DNA from: Chloroflexota bacterium
GTDB taxonomy: Bacteria; Chloroflexota; Dehalococcoidia; JAUQQI01
Reading direction: 5' to 3'
Length of the DNA stretch: 9,755 nucleotides
Assembly (NCBI GenBank): GCA_030549955.1
Contig: JAUQQI010000267.1
Coordinates: forward strand, 1 to 9,755
The position numbers were made by a program, and so were the translations under genes. This document shows, piece after piece, positions 1-7,132 of the stretch. How positions within the stretch are numbered: the stretch's first letter is position 1; every line of letters begins with the position of its first letter. The notes under the pieces were generated by a model, which made no database searches, was not told where the DNA came from, and worked only from the letters and a program-made list of their open reading frames with translations.

Positions 1-394
1 CGCCGCCCTGACGGCCTACGCCGGGCGGCCCCAGACTGCTGGCCCGCTGGTTTTAATTTCCGACCTGTTTGCGCCGGAAGGGTTCGAAGCTGGTCTGCGG
101 GCCCTCCAGGGGGCCGGCTATGAAATCACCGTCTGCCATGTGCTTGCCCCCCAGGAGCTTGAGCCGGACCTGACGGGGGACCTGGAGCTGGTGGACGTCG
201 AAACCGGCGACCGGCAGGAAGTGACCCTGACCCCGGCCGACCTTAACGAATATATCGGGAACCTCTGCCGCTGGCGGGAGTCGGTCGCGGCCTGGTGTCT
301 GCGCCGGGGTATAAACTTCATCCCGCTGGATACCCGCATCCCCTTTGAGGACCTGGTCTTTAAGGAACTGCCCCGGCGGGGGGTCCTGGTCTAA
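1..394 (+). CDS. DUF58 domain protein, C-terminal part (5' end outside window)
   Basis: The last 130 codons of a gene that begins before the window; frame 2 is open from the first base to TAA at 392-394. The segment reads LVLISDLFAPEGFEAGLRAL, then an HVLAPQELEPDLTGDLELVD stretch, then a Trp/Arg-rich helix and a final IPFEDLVFKELPRRG-type end. This order is characteristic of the C-terminal half of DUF58 proteins, which carry a VWA-like fold. DUF58 genes usually sit between a moxR AAA+ ATPase and VWA membrane-protein genes, as appears to be the case here. They are believed to act as cytoplasmic or membrane-associated partners of the MoxR ATPase; the exact role is not established. The next gene starts 11 bp downstream, implying co-transcription. 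The family call is firm, but the N-terminal domains cannot be assessed. Confidence 0.85.
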   Translation, partial: AALTAYAGRPQTAGPLVLISDLFAPEGFEAGLRALQGAGYEITVCHVLAPQELEPDLTGDLELVDVETGDRQEVTLTPADLNEYIGNLCRWRESVAAWCLRRGINFIPLDTRIPFEDLVFKELPRRGVLV

Positions 395-405
395 GGGGCG
401 GAAGG

Positions 406-2298
406 ATGGGTTTGCTTGCACCGGCGGCGCTGGCCCTCCTGCTCCTGGCCGGGCCTATCATCGTCCTTTATCTGCTTAAACTTCGCCGGGAGCGGCGGGT
501 AGTTTCGAGCCTCCTCCTCTGGCCCAGGGCGCGGGCGAGCCTCCAGGCGAATCAGCCCTGGCAGCGGTTCCGGTGGAGCTGGCTCCTTTTGCTCCAGCTT
601 CTGGTTCTGGTCGCCCTGGTCCTGGCAACAGCCCGGCCGTTCCGGACCGAGACGGCCCAGCCGACCGGCCGCAACGTCATCGTCCTGGACACGTCAGCCT
701 CGATGGGGGCGACCGATGTTTCCCCGAACCGGCTCGAGGCCGCAAAGCGGGAGGCCCGCCGGTTTCTTGACGGCCTTCACCCCGATGACGAAGTTGCCCT
801 GGTCGTTGGGGGCCGGCAGGCTCGGGTCCTAGTAAGCCCGACCCGGGACCGGGACCTGGTCCGGCGGGCCCTGGACGGCCTTGGGCTTACGGCCGAGCCT
901 TCGGACCTCGGGGAGCTCTTGTCACTCGCGGTTGGCGTCGCCGGCGGGAAGGGCCGGGTAGTCCTGTTTTCCGACGGGGTCGCCCCGGCAACCCCGGTCG
1001 ACCGCCTGCCGGTCCCCTTTGAGTTCCGGCCGGTGGGAACGGCCGGAAATAATCTGGGCATTACGGCCGTTCAAGTCCGGCCGAGGTCGGCGGGAGATGA
1101 GGTCTTCGTCCGGGTCGACGGGTCGATACCCGCGCCGACCCGGGTAATGGTGCGGCTGCTGGCGGGGGACCGTCTCCTGGATGTCCGGGAGGTTCAGGTC
1201 AGCCCGGACGGGGGTGGGGTGGTCGTTTTCCCGGCGGTCCCGGCCGGAAGCGATCTCCTGGAAATCGCCCTGGATGTAAACGACGACCTGGCGGCCGATA
1301 ACCGGGTTTGGGTCCCGCGGGCGGGCCAGCAGACGACCCGCATCCTCTACCAGGGTCGGGGCAACCTCTTTCTGGAGCGGGCCCTCGCACTGATTCGTGG
1401 GGTAGAGGTCACCCGACTGGCCCCCAATGACCCCCTTCCCGCTGCGCGGTTTGATTTGTACATCTTCGACGGGGTGGCCGCCAACCCCGAGGGCATTGCA
1501 AACTGGTGGTGGGTTAACCCGCCGGCTAACGGTCCCGGATTTGAGGTGGGGCCGGAAGTTCTTTTCCCGGAAGTAAGCTTTTTTGACCCGGAGCATCCCC
1601 TGCTTCGCTCGGTGGACCTGGGGAGTGTGGCCCTGGCTCGAACCCGGGCCATCTCGGCTACCGCTGACTGGCGGGTCCTGGCGACCGCCGGGCCTTCCCC
1701 GGTCCTCCTCGCCCGGGAAACCGGAACCGGCCGACAGGTCGTTTCGGCGTTCAGCCTGCAGGAAAGCGACTTTCCCCTTCAGCCCGGCTTCCCCATCTTT
1801 GTTGCTAACCTGGTCGCCTGGGCCGGCCGGGCCGGGCCGTCGTCCACAGCCGTCTACCGGCCCGGCGACCTCGTTCCCGTCCGGGTTCGACCCGGGACAA
1901 CCCTCGTCCGGGTTGTCCGGCCCGACGGGTCGGAGCTCAGCTTCGAACCGAGGTCCGAACTTCTAACCTTCGGCCAGACCGACCAGCTCGGGGTCTACAC
2001 GGTCATCCAGCAGGCTGGCGACCATGAAATTGACCGGAGTCTTGTGGCGGTGAATCTCTTGAGCCCGGACGAGAGCCGGACGGCACCCCGGTCCGACCTG
2101 CCGGTCATCGGGACGGGCGCCCGGGAGGTGGCGGCTGAGACCGAAGTCCGGCGCGAGCTCTGGTGGGTTCTCGCCCTGGCCGCGCTGGCCCTCATGCTTC
2201 TTGAGTGGTGGGCCTTTTACCGGGGCATCCGGCTGAGGCTGCCGGGCTGGGTCCGGCTGCCCCGACCCCCCGCTGGGCGGAGGCTGGGCCGTGCCTAG
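406..2298 (+). CDS. BatA-like membrane protein with VWA domain
   Basis: A 630-residue membrane protein. Residues 5-25 and 58-76 are hydrophobic helices flanking a basic loop with LLKLRRER and the SLLLWPRA-type segment, which is typical of the aerotolerance-regulator (BatA) N-terminal domain. A VWA domain spans about 90-210. Its metal-ion-dependent adhesion site is visible as D95-T-S97-A-S99, with T162 and D190-G as plausible further ligands. Residues ~215-300 look like a beta-sandwich, and ~310-475 like an amidotransferase-type fold without obvious catalytic residues. A third hydrophobic helix lies at ~585-604, followed by a basic tail, so the bulk of the protein should face outward between helices 2 and 3. 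No Cys is seen. The ATG follows AAGGGG at a 7-nt distance. The last 8 bp overlap the next gene, indicating translational coupling. Likely role: VWA component of a MoxR/DUF58 complex; substrate unknown. Confidence 0.88.
   Translation: MGLLAPAALALLLLAGPIIVLYLLKLRRERRVVSSLLLWPRARASLQANQPWQRFRWSWLLLLQLLVLVALVLATARPFRTETAQPTGRNVIVLDTSASMGATDVSPNRLEAAKREARRFLDGLHPDDEVALVVGGRQARVLVSPTRDRDLVRRALDGLGLTAEPSDLGELLSLAVGVAGGKGRVVLFSDGVAPATPVDRLPVPFEFRPVGTAGNNLGITAVQVRPRSAGDEVFVRVDGSIPAPTRVMVRLLAGDRLLDVREVQVSPDGGGVVVFPAVPAGSDLLEIALDVNDDLAADNRVWVPRAGQQTTRILYQGRGNLFLERALALIRGVEVTRLAPNDPLPAARFDLYIFDGVAANPEGIANWWWVNPPANGPGFEVGPEVLFPEVSFFDPEHPLLRSVDLGSVALARTRAISATADWRVLATAGPSPVLLARETGTGRQVVSAFSLQESDFPLQPGFPIFVANLVAWAGRAGPSSTAVYRPGDLVPVRVRPGTTLVRVVRPDGSELSFEPRSELLTFGQTDQLGVYTVIQQAGDHEIDRSLVAVNLLSPDESRTAPRSDLPVIGTGAREVAAETEVRRELWWVLALAALALMLLEWWAFYRGIRLRLPGWVRLPRPPAGRRLGRA
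2279..2283 (+). promoter_or_regulatory. Shine-Dalgarno GGAGG for the GTG start at 2291
   Basis: GGAGG lies 7 nt before GTG, inside the end of the upstream coding sequence. It supports the GTG start and the 8-bp overlap with the preceding gene, whose stop TAG is at 2296-2298. Confidence 0.65.
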
Positions 2299-5107
2299 CA
2301 TCGGGTTTGACCGGCCGCTGGTCCTTGCCCTAATCCTGCCTCTTCTGGGGCTGACCCTTTACGCGGCCGGGCTGCGCCGGCGCCGCCTGCCCCTTGGCCC
2401 CGTTCTCCTGCGGTCGGTTGTCGCGTTGAGCCTGATCCTCGCCCTCGCCGGGTTTCGGCTGAGCCTCCCGGTCGACCGCCTTGCCGTCGCCTTTCTCGTT
2501 GACCGGTCGGACAGCATAAGCGCCGAAAACCGGGCCGCCCAGGAGGCGTTCATCCGGCAGGCTATTGTCGGCTTGCGGCCGGAGGACGAGTGGGCGGTGA
2601 TACCCTTCGGGGCCGAGCCCCTGGTCGACCGGAGTCTGGCCCCCGGAAGCCAGTTTTCGGGCATCACCTCGGTCCCGGACGGGAGCCGGACCGATATCGA
2701 GGCCGCGATCCGCCTTGCGATGGGCCTGCTGCCTCCGGACCGGGCCCGCCGGCTGGTTCTGCTTACGGACGGCAATGAGAATCAGGGCGAGGCGATGCGG
2801 CAGGCCGACCTCCTGGCCGCGGCCGGGGTTGAGCTCTGGGCGGTAACCCTGCCGGGCAGGTCCGGGCCGGAGGTGCGGGCCGAGGGACTGGTGGCCCCGG
2901 GCCGGGTCCGGGAAGGCCAGCTCCTTGAGCTGCGGGGTACCGTCTGGGCGAACCAGCCGGCTGATGCTACCGTTCGGCTCCTGGCCGACGGGGTTCCGGT
3001 CGCGGAGCAGGCCGTCCGGCTTCAGCCCGGGTTTAACAATTTCGTCTTCCAGGTTGGTCAGCTTCCGCCCGGTTTCCACAACCTGGTCCTCCAGGTCACG
3101 AATGCCCCTGACACTTACCCGCAGAACAACGAGGCGCCGGCGGTGGTCCAGGTTCTCGGCCAGACCCGGACTCTGCTGGTCGGGACCGAGACCGACCGGG
3201 GGCCGGTCGCCGCGGCCCTCCGGGCCGCCGGGATGCCGGTGACGGAGGTCGAGGCCGAAAATTTGCCGGGGAGCCTCGATGCCCTCCGGGATTACGATGT
3301 TGTGGTCCTGGCGAACGTGCCGGCCGACGCCCTGGGCGAAAAGCTTCGGGTCCTTTCGACCCTGGTCCGGGAGCTGGGTCGGGGCCTGGTTGTTATCGGG
3401 GGTGAGCGGAGCTACGCGCTGGGTGCCTACCACCGGACGCCGCTGGCCGACCTGCTCCCGGTCGACCTCGAACCGAAGAGCTACCGGGAGACGCCGAGCG
3501 TCGCATTTGTGGCCGTCATCGACAAGTCGGGGAGCATGGGCAACTGTCACGGCACGTCAGGGGCCTGCGGCTCCCCGCCTCTTACCGGGCCGCCGCCGAA
3601 CATTCCCAAGATCGAGCTGGCGAAGGAGGCGACGTTCCAGGCCCTCCAGCGGCTCGGCCCCCGGGACGAGGTTGGGGTCCTGGTTTTTGACAGCGTTGCC
3701 CGCTGGATTGCCCGGCCCGAGCCGAACGCCGACCTCCAGCGGACCTTCTCCCTGCTGGCCGGTGTCCGGGCGGAGGGCGGGACGAATATCTATGCCGGCC
3801 TGGCCGAGGCCGTCGAGGCCCTGAAGAAGAGCCAGGCCGCGGTCAAGCACATTGTCCTGATGACTGACGGCTGGTCCCGGACCGGGGATTTCAGCGCCCT
3901 CGTCCGGGACATGAAGGCCCACGGCATCACCCTCTCAACCATCGGCGTCGGGGGCGGGTCAGCCGACCTTTTGCAGACCCTCGCAAAGGAGGGCGGGGGC
4001 CGCTACTACGCGGTTGCCGATGCCCGGGAAGTGCCGCAGATTCTGCTCAAGGAGACCGAAGAGGTCCAGCGGACCATCATCGTGGAGGAGACATTCCGGC
4101 CGGCTCCGGCTGACCCGAGCCCGATTCTTCAAGGCCTCACGACACTGCCGCCCCTCCACGGTTACCTGGGAACTAGCCCGAAAACCGGGGCCCAGGTCAT
4201 CCTCCGGTCGGCCAAGGACGACCCGGTCCTGGCGGCCTGGCAGACCGGGCTTGGCCGGGTTGTGGCCTGGACTTCGGATGCGAAGGGCCGGTGGGCTCGG
4301 GACTGGGTAACCTGGGCCGGATTTGCGACCTTCTGGCGGCAGGTGGTCGACTGGGCCGGGGCGGCCCCAACCGGCGAGGGGCTCCGGGCCACCGTCCGAA
4401 CCGAGGGGGCGAACGGGGTTTTGAGAGTGGACCTCGACCGTTCAGCCCTCCCCGAAGGGCATACCCTTGATGCCCGGGTCGTCGCTCCCGATGGAACGGT
4501 CCGAACTGTCCGGCTCGACCAGACCGGGCCCGGCGAGTTTGAGGGAGTTTTCCCGGCTGGTCAACCGGGAACGTATTACGCCGCCGTCACCGAGCAGGCG
4601 GGAGACCAGACTGTACGGGGAGACCGGACGGCCCTAGCCGTCGCCTACTCGGCCGAATACCGGGATCCGGCCGCCAACCCGGGCCTGCTTTCGGGCCTGG
4701 TGAAGGCGACCGGCGGACGGCTTAACCCGGAGCCGGCCGATGTCTTTCGGGTCGCCTTCCGGCCCGTCCGGCAAACCACGCCCCTTTACCCGTGGCTCCT
4801 GCTTCTGGCCGCGGTGCTCTGGCCCCTGGACGTCGCGGCGCGGCGGCTCGGCCTGGGGCCGGCCGCAATCATTGCGGGGGTGGCCTGGGCAGTCCGGCGC
4901 CGGCTGGCGGCCCGGCCCACTGTTGAAGTTCCTGCGATGCTGGGGCGGCTTCGGGCCCGGAAAACCGTAGCGTCCAGCCGGCTGGGGCAGGTCAGGCCGG
5001 CCCCGAAGGTCGAATCTGAGCAGCCAGCGGGCCCGGCCGGCGGCGACCTGAGCCGCCTGCGTGAGGCCAAGCTCCGGGCCCGCCGGGAGACAGGCCGGGC
5101 CGACTAG
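2291..5107 (+). CDS. Large membrane protein with two VWA domains and a degenerate GATase1-like fold
   Basis: A 938-residue protein starting at GTG. Hydrophobic helices at ~8-28 and ~38-57 are followed by VWA domain 1 (~64-190) with D71-R-S73-D-S75, T134 and D160-G. A beta-sandwich follows at ~195-290. Residues ~293-392 resemble a class I glutamine amidotransferase-like fold (VVVLANVP, then GLVVIGGERSYALGAY), but no nucleophilic Cys is present. VWA domain 2 (~402-590) carries D411-K-S413-G-S415, T498 in GGTNIYAGL and D526-G, all intact. Directly after its first metal motif lies a ~23-residue insert with C419, H420 and C426, the only cysteines in the protein. Residues ~600-790 are beta-rich, with a WQTGLGRVVAWTSD segment. 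A helix at ~831-849 precedes a basic cytoplasmic tail ending in a charged helix. It is the third gene of the MoxR/DUF58/VWA-type operon and ends tail to tail with the opposing dehydrogenase. Metal binding is inferred; the biological substrate is unknown. Confidence 0.87.
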   Translation: MPSIGFDRPLVLALILPLLGLTLYAAGLRRRRLPLGPVLLRSVVALSLILALAGFRLSLPVDRLAVAFLVDRSDSISAENRAAQEAFIRQAIVGLRPEDEWAVIPFGAEPLVDRSLAPGSQFSGITSVPDGSRTDIEAAIRLAMGLLPPDRARRLVLLTDGNENQGEAMRQADLLAAAGVELWAVTLPGRSGPEVRAEGLVAPGRVREGQLLELRGTVWANQPADATVRLLADGVPVAEQAVRLQPGFNNFVFQVGQLPPGFHNLVLQVTNAPDTYPQNNEAPAVVQVLGQTRTLLVGTETDRGPVAAALRAAGMPVTEVEAENLPGSLDALRDYDVVVLANVPADALGEKLRVLSTLVRELGRGLVVIGGERSYALGAYHRTPLADLLPVDLEPKSYRETPSVAFVAVIDKSGSMGNCHGTSGACGSPPLTGPPPNIPKIELAKEATFQALQRLGPRDEVGVLVFDSVARWIARPEPNADLQRTFSLLAGVRAEGGTNIYAGLAEAVEALKKSQAAVKHIVLMTDGWSRTGDFSALVRDMKAHGITLSTIGVGGGSADLLQTLAKEGGGRYYAVADAREVPQILLKETEEVQRTIIVEETFRPAPADPSPILQGLTTLPPLHGYLGTSPKTGAQVILRSAKDDPVLAAWQTGLGRVVAWTSDAKGRWARDWVTWAGFATFWRQVVDWAGAAPTGEGLRATVRTEGANGVLRVDLDRSALPEGHTLDARVVAPDGTVRTVRLDQTGPGEFEGVFPAGQPGTYYAAVTEQAGDQTVRGDRTALAVAYSAEYRDPAANPGLLSGLVKATGGRLNPEPADVFRVAFRPVRQTTPLYPWLLLLAAVLWPLDVAARRLGLGPAAIIAGVAWAVRRRLAARPTVEVPAMLGRLRARKTVASSRLGQVRPAPKVESEQPAGPAGGDLSRLREAKLRARRETGRAD

Positions 5108-5119
5108 GCTTCGGCCGGC
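5094..5119. terminator. Hairpin centred on overlapping convergent stop codons
   Basis: GCCG (5094-5097) and GCCGA (5099-5103), with G5098 bulged, pair with TCGGC (5111-5115) and CGGC (5116-5119), giving nine base pairs around a 7-nt loop that contains the shared CTAG. No T-run follows in either direction, so this is not a standard intrinsic terminator. It may act as a bidirectional transcript end or a 3' stabilising structure. Chance formation is quite possible in such GC-rich DNA. Confidence 0.3.
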
Positions 5120-6009
5120 ATCCCGCCGGGTCTGACCTCGACCCCGGCGACCCGTTCCAGGGGCATGACGAGGGCGGCCATGTCGCTGTCGCCGAAGCCG
5201 AGGGCCTTTGCCTCCTGGAACACCTGCTCGGCCTGGGCACCCATCAGCAGGCGGGTTGAGATTCGGGCGGCCAGCCGGGTGATCAGGTCCAGGTCCTTGC
5301 AAAGGAGGCTGACCGGGGTGCGGGGCGTGAAGTCCCGCTGGAGGATCAGGGGCGTCGACCTGGTCCACATCATGCTGCTGCCGTAGCTGGTCTTGATGAC
5401 TTCAAAGGCGACGGCCGGGTCGACGCCCGCCTTCGCCGCGAAAACCAGGGCCTCGGCTACCCCCGCCATGTTGATGCCGACCAGGAGCTGGTTGACCAGC
5501 TTGACAATGGTGCCGCTCCCGGACGGCCCACAGTAATGGATGTTCTTGCCGAGTTTTTCGAAGACTGGGAGGGCCCGGTCAAAGGCTTCCCGGTCGCCGC
5601 CGACCATGACCGTCAGGGTGGCAGCCTCGGCTCCGGGCGGGCCGCCGCTTACCGGGGCGTCCAGAAAAGCGGCTCCCATGGCCCGGGCAGCATCGGCGAT
5701 GGTCCGGCTGGTCTCCGGGTCGACGGTGCTGGTGTCAACCCAGAGCTGGCCGGCCTTTTTCGCTTCGGCAACTCCCCGGGGTCCCAGGTAAACCTGACGA
5801 ACTGTCGGGGGATCAGGCAGGCTGGTCATGACGATATCGACCTGCTGGGCAACGTCCACGGGGCTGGTGGCTGGAATTGCCCCCTCGGCCGCGAGCTGGT
5901 CGACCGGGGGCCGGCTCCGGTTATGGACGACGACCTCGTAGCCGGCCTTAAGCAGGTTGCGAACCATCGGGCGGCCCATCTTTCCGAGGCCGATAAAGCC
6001 GATGCGCAC
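5104..6009 (-). CDS. Beta-hydroxyacid dehydrogenase (3-hydroxyisobutyrate dehydrogenase family)
   Basis: A 301-residue cytosolic NAD(P)-dependent oxidoreductase, the usual length for the family. The Rossmann motif is at the N terminus (G7-L-G9-K-M-G12). HNR at 29-31 follows the second beta strand, and the absence of an Asp there favours NADP(H). The substrate-binding DAPVSGG lies at 117-123, G166-S/T with catalytic K170 and N174 sit in a TIVKLVNQ stretch, and K238-D is in the C-terminal helical domain. All signature residues are present, so an active enzyme is expected. The family covers 3-hydroxyisobutyrate, tartronate-semialdehyde, sulfolactaldehyde and similar substrates, and the sequence alone does not choose between them. 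GTG start, chosen because a strong GAGGAGGGA lies just upstream and the Rossmann motif begins immediately. It is divergent from the PLP enzyme gene, and its stop codon overlaps that of the VWA operon. Confidence 0.92.
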   Translation of the reverse strand: MRIGFIGLGKMGRPMVRNLLKAGYEVVVHNRSRPPVDQLAAEGAIPATSPVDVAQQVDIVMTSLPDPPTVRQVYLGPRGVAEAKKAGQLWVDTSTVDPETSRTIADAARAMGAAFLDAPVSGGPPGAEAATLTVMVGGDREAFDRALPVFEKLGKNIHYCGPSGSGTIVKLVNQLLVGINMAGVAEALVFAAKAGVDPAVAFEVIKTSYGSSMMWTRSTPLILQRDFTPRTPVSLLCKDLDLITRLAARISTRLLMGAQAEQVFQEAKALGFGDSDMAALVMPLERVAGVEVRPGGMPAEA

Positions 6010-6013
6010 GGGG

Positions 6014-6022
6014 TCCCTCCTC
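6014..6022 (-). promoter_or_regulatory. Shine-Dalgarno GAGGAGGGA deciding the GTG start at 6009
   Basis: Read on the minus strand, GAGGAGGGA precedes GTG, with the AGGAGG core 6 nt from the start codon. This is a near-ideal ribosome-binding site and supports the GTG start for the dehydrogenase. Confidence 0.75.
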
Positions 6023-6042
6023 GGGCCAGGGCTTTCGGCAGG

Positions 6043-6051
6043 ATTATACCA
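6043..6051 (-). promoter_or_regulatory. Extended -10 promoter TGGTATAAT for the dehydrogenase gene
   Basis: On the minus strand the sequence reads TGGTATAAT, a perfect sigma-70-type -10 hexamer with the TGn extension. Such elements need little -35 contact, and no convincing -35 is seen at 16-18 bp. The predicted start site near 6036 gives a ~27-nt leader that contains the Shine-Dalgarno sequence. An AT-rich match of this quality in GC-rich DNA is unlikely by chance, but it has not been tested. Confidence 0.55.
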
Positions 6052-6073
6052 GAGGCGGGCCGACTGGATCGGC

Positions 6074-6079
6074 TAAAAT
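6074..6079 (+). promoter_or_regulatory. Possible -10 TAAAAT for the PLP enzyme gene
   Basis: TAAAAT sits 34 bp before the ATG at 6114, which would give a leader of about 28 nt with GAGGTAGGAG as ribosome-binding site. No -35 element is recognisable at the proper distance. The same octamer GCTAAAAT recurs just before the last gene of the window. Confidence 0.3.
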
Positions 6080-6113
6080 CAACCGGTGACCTTCTGCGCT
6101 GAGGTAGGAGATC

Positions 6114-7109
6114 ATGAAGCTTGCGAACCTGGAACGGCTCCGGATTGCCACTTTGCCGACTCCCCTCCAGTATGCCGGACGGCTCAGTGAGGCGCTCGGC
6201 GGCCCGAAAATCTTCATTAAGCGTGATGACCTGACCGGGCTGGCCCTGGGCGGCAACAAACTGCAGATCGTCGAGTTCTTGCTTGCCCGGGCAAAGGCCA
6301 TCGGCGCAACCTGTGTGGTCACGTGTGGTGGGACCCAGTCAAACCACGCCTGCCAGACCGCCGCGGCTGCGGCCCGGGTTGGCCTTAAGTGCGTGCTGGT
6401 GCTGGCGTCCGGGGTGCACAACGGGCTGCAGGGCAACCTGCTTCTGGATAACCTCTTCGGGGCGGATGTGAAGCTCATTGAGGCGCCGGCCACCAGTCCC
6501 GACGAGCTCGACCGGGCGATGGAAGAGGTTTCCGAACACCTGCGCCGCCAGGGGGAGGTCCCCTATATTATTCCGCTGGGCGGGTCGAGCCGGTACGGGG
6601 CGGCCGGGTATGTGCTGGCCAGCCTGGAGCTCATCAATCAGACGACCGAACTCGGGATTCGGCCCGACTATCTTTATGTGGCGGTAGGGAGCGGCTCAAC
6701 CCTGGCGGGGTTAATAGTCGGGGCCAAGGCCTTTTCGGCCCCGTACCGGGTCAAGGGGGTTGCGGTTTACCGGCCGCCCGAGGAGCAGAAGCGGGCCGTC
6801 TGGGCCCTGGCCCAGGACACCGCCGAACTGCTCGGCCTCAACGTCACCGTTGAGCCCCATGATATTTCGATTTACGGCGAGTTTCTCGGGCCGGGCTACG
6901 GCCACCTGACCCCCGAGGCCCGGGAGGCGATCCGGCTGGTGGCCCGAACCGAAGGACTTATCCTCGACCCGGTTTACACGGGCAAGGCTATGGCCGCCCT
7001 TATCGAACACATCCGGGTCGGCTGGATTGGGCCTGACGAGACCGTAATCTTTCTGCACACGGGCGGGGTGCCGGCCGTTTTCGCCTATGCGCCGGAGCTG
7101 ACCGACTAG
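6114..7109 (+). CDS. D-cysteine desulfhydrase / ACC deaminase family PLP enzyme
   Basis: A 331-residue cytosolic fold-type II pyridoxal-phosphate enzyme. K49 in LALGGNKLQ is the Schiff-base lysine. GGTQSNH at 72-78 holds S76, the counterpart of the ACC-deaminase nucleophilic serine. GSGSTLAGL at 192-200 is the phosphate-binding loop. LDPVYTGKA at 284-292 supplies the active-site tyrosine Y288, and HTGG is at 315-318. In true ACC deaminases the positions after that Tyr and in the last loop are Glu and Leu; here they are T289 and T316, the pattern associated with D-cysteine desulfhydrase (DcyD: D-cysteine to pyruvate, H2S and ammonia). Related L-cysteate sulfo-lyases (CuyA) cannot be excluded. 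ATG is preceded by GAGGTAGGAG. The gene is divergent from the dehydrogenase, and its stop codon overlaps that of the opposing membrane-protein gene. Confidence 0.9.
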   Translation: MKLANLERLRIATLPTPLQYAGRLSEALGGPKIFIKRDDLTGLALGGNKLQIVEFLLARAKAIGATCVVTCGGTQSNHACQTAAAAARVGLKCVLVLASGVHNGLQGNLLLDNLFGADVKLIEAPATSPDELDRAMEEVSEHLRRQGEVPYIIPLGGSSRYGAAGYVLASLELINQTTELGIRPDYLYVAVGSGSTLAGLIVGAKAFSAPYRVKGVAVYRPPEEQKRAVWALAQDTAELLGLNVTVEPHDISIYGEFLGPGYGHLTPEAREAIRLVARTEGLILDPVYTGKAMAALIEHIRVGWIGPDETVIFLHTGGVPAVFAYAPELTD

Positions 7110-7132
7110 CGGCGCTTCTTTTTCTTCTTTTT
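7089..7132 (+). terminator. Intrinsic terminator of the PLP enzyme gene, inside the opposing coding sequence
   Basis: GCGCCG (7089-7094) pairs perfectly with CGGCGC (7110-7115) across a 15-nt loop that contains the stop codon. It is followed directly by a 17-nt tract of only T and C (7116-7132), including two TTTTT runs. The stem is short and the loop long, but the U-rich tail is strong for this GC-rich region. The tract is also the Lys/Arg-coding end of the gene on the other strand. The downstream copy GCGCCG at 7133-7138 could compete by pairing with 7110-7115. Confidence 0.5.

Noticed and set aside
922..1596. 224-codon minus-strand open frame inside the BatA-like gene
   Set aside because: Antisense shadow with no family resemblance and an improbable composition.
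2330..3550. 406-codon open frame on the minus strand inside the large VWA gene
   Set aside because: It has no recognisable domain and a Pro/Arg/Gly/Gln-rich composition. It lies fully antisense to a gene with clear motifs and is explained by GC-biased codon positions.
3279..3824. 181-codon plus-strand frame overlapping the large VWA gene
   Set aside because: Arg/Ser/Pro/Trp-rich out-of-frame translation, typical of GC-rich shadows.
4634..5368. 244-codon minus-strand open frame across the VWA/dehydrogenase junction
   Set aside because: It overlaps two well-supported genes, is Pro/Arg/Gly-rich and shows no domain.
5536..6102. 188-codon plus-strand open frame antisense to the dehydrogenase
   Set aside because: It is the mirror of a complete, motif-rich enzyme and has no convincing ribosome-binding site or domain.
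6114..7109. ACC deaminase (acdS) as the specific call
   Set aside because: The positions that are Glu and Leu in true ACC deaminases are both Thr here, which favours D-cysteine desulfhydrase.
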